Source: Pleodorina starrii
Lineage: Eukaryota > Chlorophyta > Chlorophyceae > Chlamydomonadales > Volvocaceae
Direction: 5' to 3'
Assembly: GCA_030267565.1 (NCBI GenBank)
Contig: BRXU01000001.1
Location: 6,324,001-6,388,000, forward strand
Length of the DNA: 64,000 bases
The notes under the pieces were generated by a model, which did no database searches, was not told the DNA's origin, and worked only from the letters and a program-made list of their open reading frames with translations. Within the stretch, counting starts at the first letter, position 1, and the number at the start of each line of letters is the position of its first letter. Below, piece after piece: positions 62,701 through 64,000 of the stretch. Made by a program: the position numbers and the translations under genes.

Positions 62701-63978
62701 CTTGCCCTCATTGCCCGCCCTCACAGCCCACTCTCGCACTGTCTCACTATCTGCCCCTCTACTGCAAGTCGAGCAAACTGTCCTGTTGCCTGCCCCACCG
62801 CCTGCCCCCACGGCCTGTGTCACGGCCGGCCACCCGGCCAAGCAGCCAGCCTCTATGCACATACGATTACCCCCTTCAAACCATCAGGAACACCCTTCGC
62901 GCCTTCGAGCGGCTGCCAGCGCTATGGTTTGCTGATGCCTGCCAAACCCAGCCCCGCCCCCTTAGAGCTATTCGCACACTCCTCCCACAGCTGGCCTCGC
63001 GCGGCAACGCTTACGGAAAGGGAAGTCGCTCGTGTAGCAGTTTCGGTTGAGATCGACGCCGTTGGCGTTTAAGCGGTTCGAGGCCACATAGCCGTCGGGG
63101 TTCATGGTCGGTATGATGTACACCTGCGGGAACGCACGCCAAAAATGACGGTCGGGCTGGCTGCACGGGCCGATACCCGATAGCCAGGCGTGCAGAGAGC
63201 TTCGCTGGGGTTCAAGGGCGCCGCCACAGCAGTGTGTGCTCTCTCACATTGCATTACATACACACGGTACCAGGGCTGAGTCCGCAGGTGGACGGTCCCG
63301 GGGAGCGCTGTAGTCCGCAGGCAGTGCCACTCGTACTGGGGGCTACCGGTATTGGGCAATGGCAGAGACGGGCCAGCCCTCAGCCCCTTACGTGTTCCAA
63401 CACCGAGGGAATCCAAAATGGTCCGGTACCCTGCTCTCGCTCGCCGATTCAGCCACCACCCGCCCTCGCCCGCCCACCCACCCATCCACCCACCGTGGTG
63501 GTATCTACAATGTTCTGGAGCCCCGGCCGCAGAAGCGTGAGACGCCGGATTGCGCACGACAGCGGTCGTGTGTGCCCCGCGTACGCGTGACGGTTGCATA
63601 GTTCACCGTTGAGCCGTTCGACGTTGCAGCAGAAGGGGCGAGACGTGGACGAGCAAGCGACGAGAATCAGCAGAAAGCCAAGAGCAGCGCAAGAAATGGA
63701 ACAGGCAGCAGCAGCAGCGGCACTAGGTACAACGAGGTTAATCGCTAGGCGCAAGCCAGCAATATTATAGCCACAAATTAATTGAGGCTACCTTGGCCCA
63801 AGCAATATTTTTCGGCAGCGAGCGCTGCATTTTCCCGCTAGCCCGCCAATGCGCCTTTCGAATCGCCCGCCAGTGCGCCCACCTTGACACGGGGATCAGA
63901 TCCCAGACACAACTCCGAAATGTACTGCAACAGGATCTGGAAGTTGCCCTTTTCATCTCCATGCATAGCTCCAATCAA
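59761..63978 (-). CDS. M14 zinc carboxypeptidase (carboxypeptidase D/E/N type), 5' end outside window
   Basis: Metallocarboxypeptidase that removes C-terminal residues from peptides; plant SOL1 and animal CPD/CPE are the named relatives. The window holds nine exons encoding 347 residues: 63978-63883, 63514-63494, 63123-63015, 62553-62459, 61958-61857, 61327-61179, 60964-60881, 60460-60283, 59970-59761; all phases agree. The N-terminal part, including any signal peptide, lies beyond the right edge. Zinc ligands: His and Glu of MHGDE and the His of ADLHGGALVAG. NPDGY and DLNRN supply substrate-binding residues. The catalytic Glu is in LTLELHNK. The position of the usual active-site Tyr (DWNY in relatives) reads DWLH. 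After the catalytic domain a short beta-rich tail (YIWKVGIPGTTYRGTIQPYD) fits the transthyretin-like domain of the subfamily. Exon 2 is only 21 nt, encoding NIVDTTT. Expected in the secretory pathway, by family. Confidence 0.88.
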
Positions 63979-64000
63979 CTGCGGCGCAAGCGCACGACAC

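Overview
The window is nuclear DNA of a green alga, most likely a volvocine (Chlamydomonas/Volvox group). The genes are GC-rich and split into many exons with GT-AG introns. Proteins carry long Ala, Gly, Gln and Pro runs, a chlorophyte-type TGTAA poly(A) signal follows two genes, and the gene set is plant-like (beta-amylase, IRE-type AGC kinase, ABC1 kinase). I cannot name the species. All gene models were spliced by eye; in nearly all of them every intron keeps the reading phase.

Layout, left to right. (1) 1-2.9 kb: mostly empty, with a weak two-exon secreted-peptide candidate on the minus strand. (2) 2.98-5.35 kb: BTB/POZ-BACK protein (+). (3) 6.2-7.9 kb: DNA-transposon-like element with terminal inverted repeats. 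(4) 8.5-10.35 kb: ubiquitin-like-domain protein (+). (5) 12.75-22.8 kb: 23-exon IRE/MAST/Rim15-related AGC kinase (-). (6) 24.4-25.7 kb: second copy of the repeat. (7) 26.2-32.5 kb: ABC1 (UbiB-like) kinase (+) with a LysM-like domain inside its kinase core. (8) 35.1-37.9 kb: GH14 beta-amylase (+). (9) 40.35-40.83 kb: small endosulfine (ENSA/Igo) protein (-). (10) 42.6-51.2 kb: 19-exon coiled-coil protein (-), divergent from (11) a mitochondrial-carrier-family gene (+) at 51.6-55.0 kb. (12) 55.9-57.1 kb: third, inverted copy of the repeat. (13) 59.76 kb to the right edge: M14 zinc carboxypeptidase (-), with its 5' part beyond the window.

No operon logic is expected, and most neighbours look unrelated. 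Two observations stand out. One is the LysM-like insertion in the ABC1 kinase, placed between the QVH motif and the VAVK lysine. The other is the co-occurrence, about 18 kb apart, of an IRE/Rim15/Greatwall-related kinase and an endosulfine; in yeast and animals that kinase family phosphorylates endosulfine to inhibit PP2A-B55. The window also holds a 21-nt micro-exon, a gene whose 18 introns all lie in phase 0, and a mosaic repeat family with a conserved short ORF.
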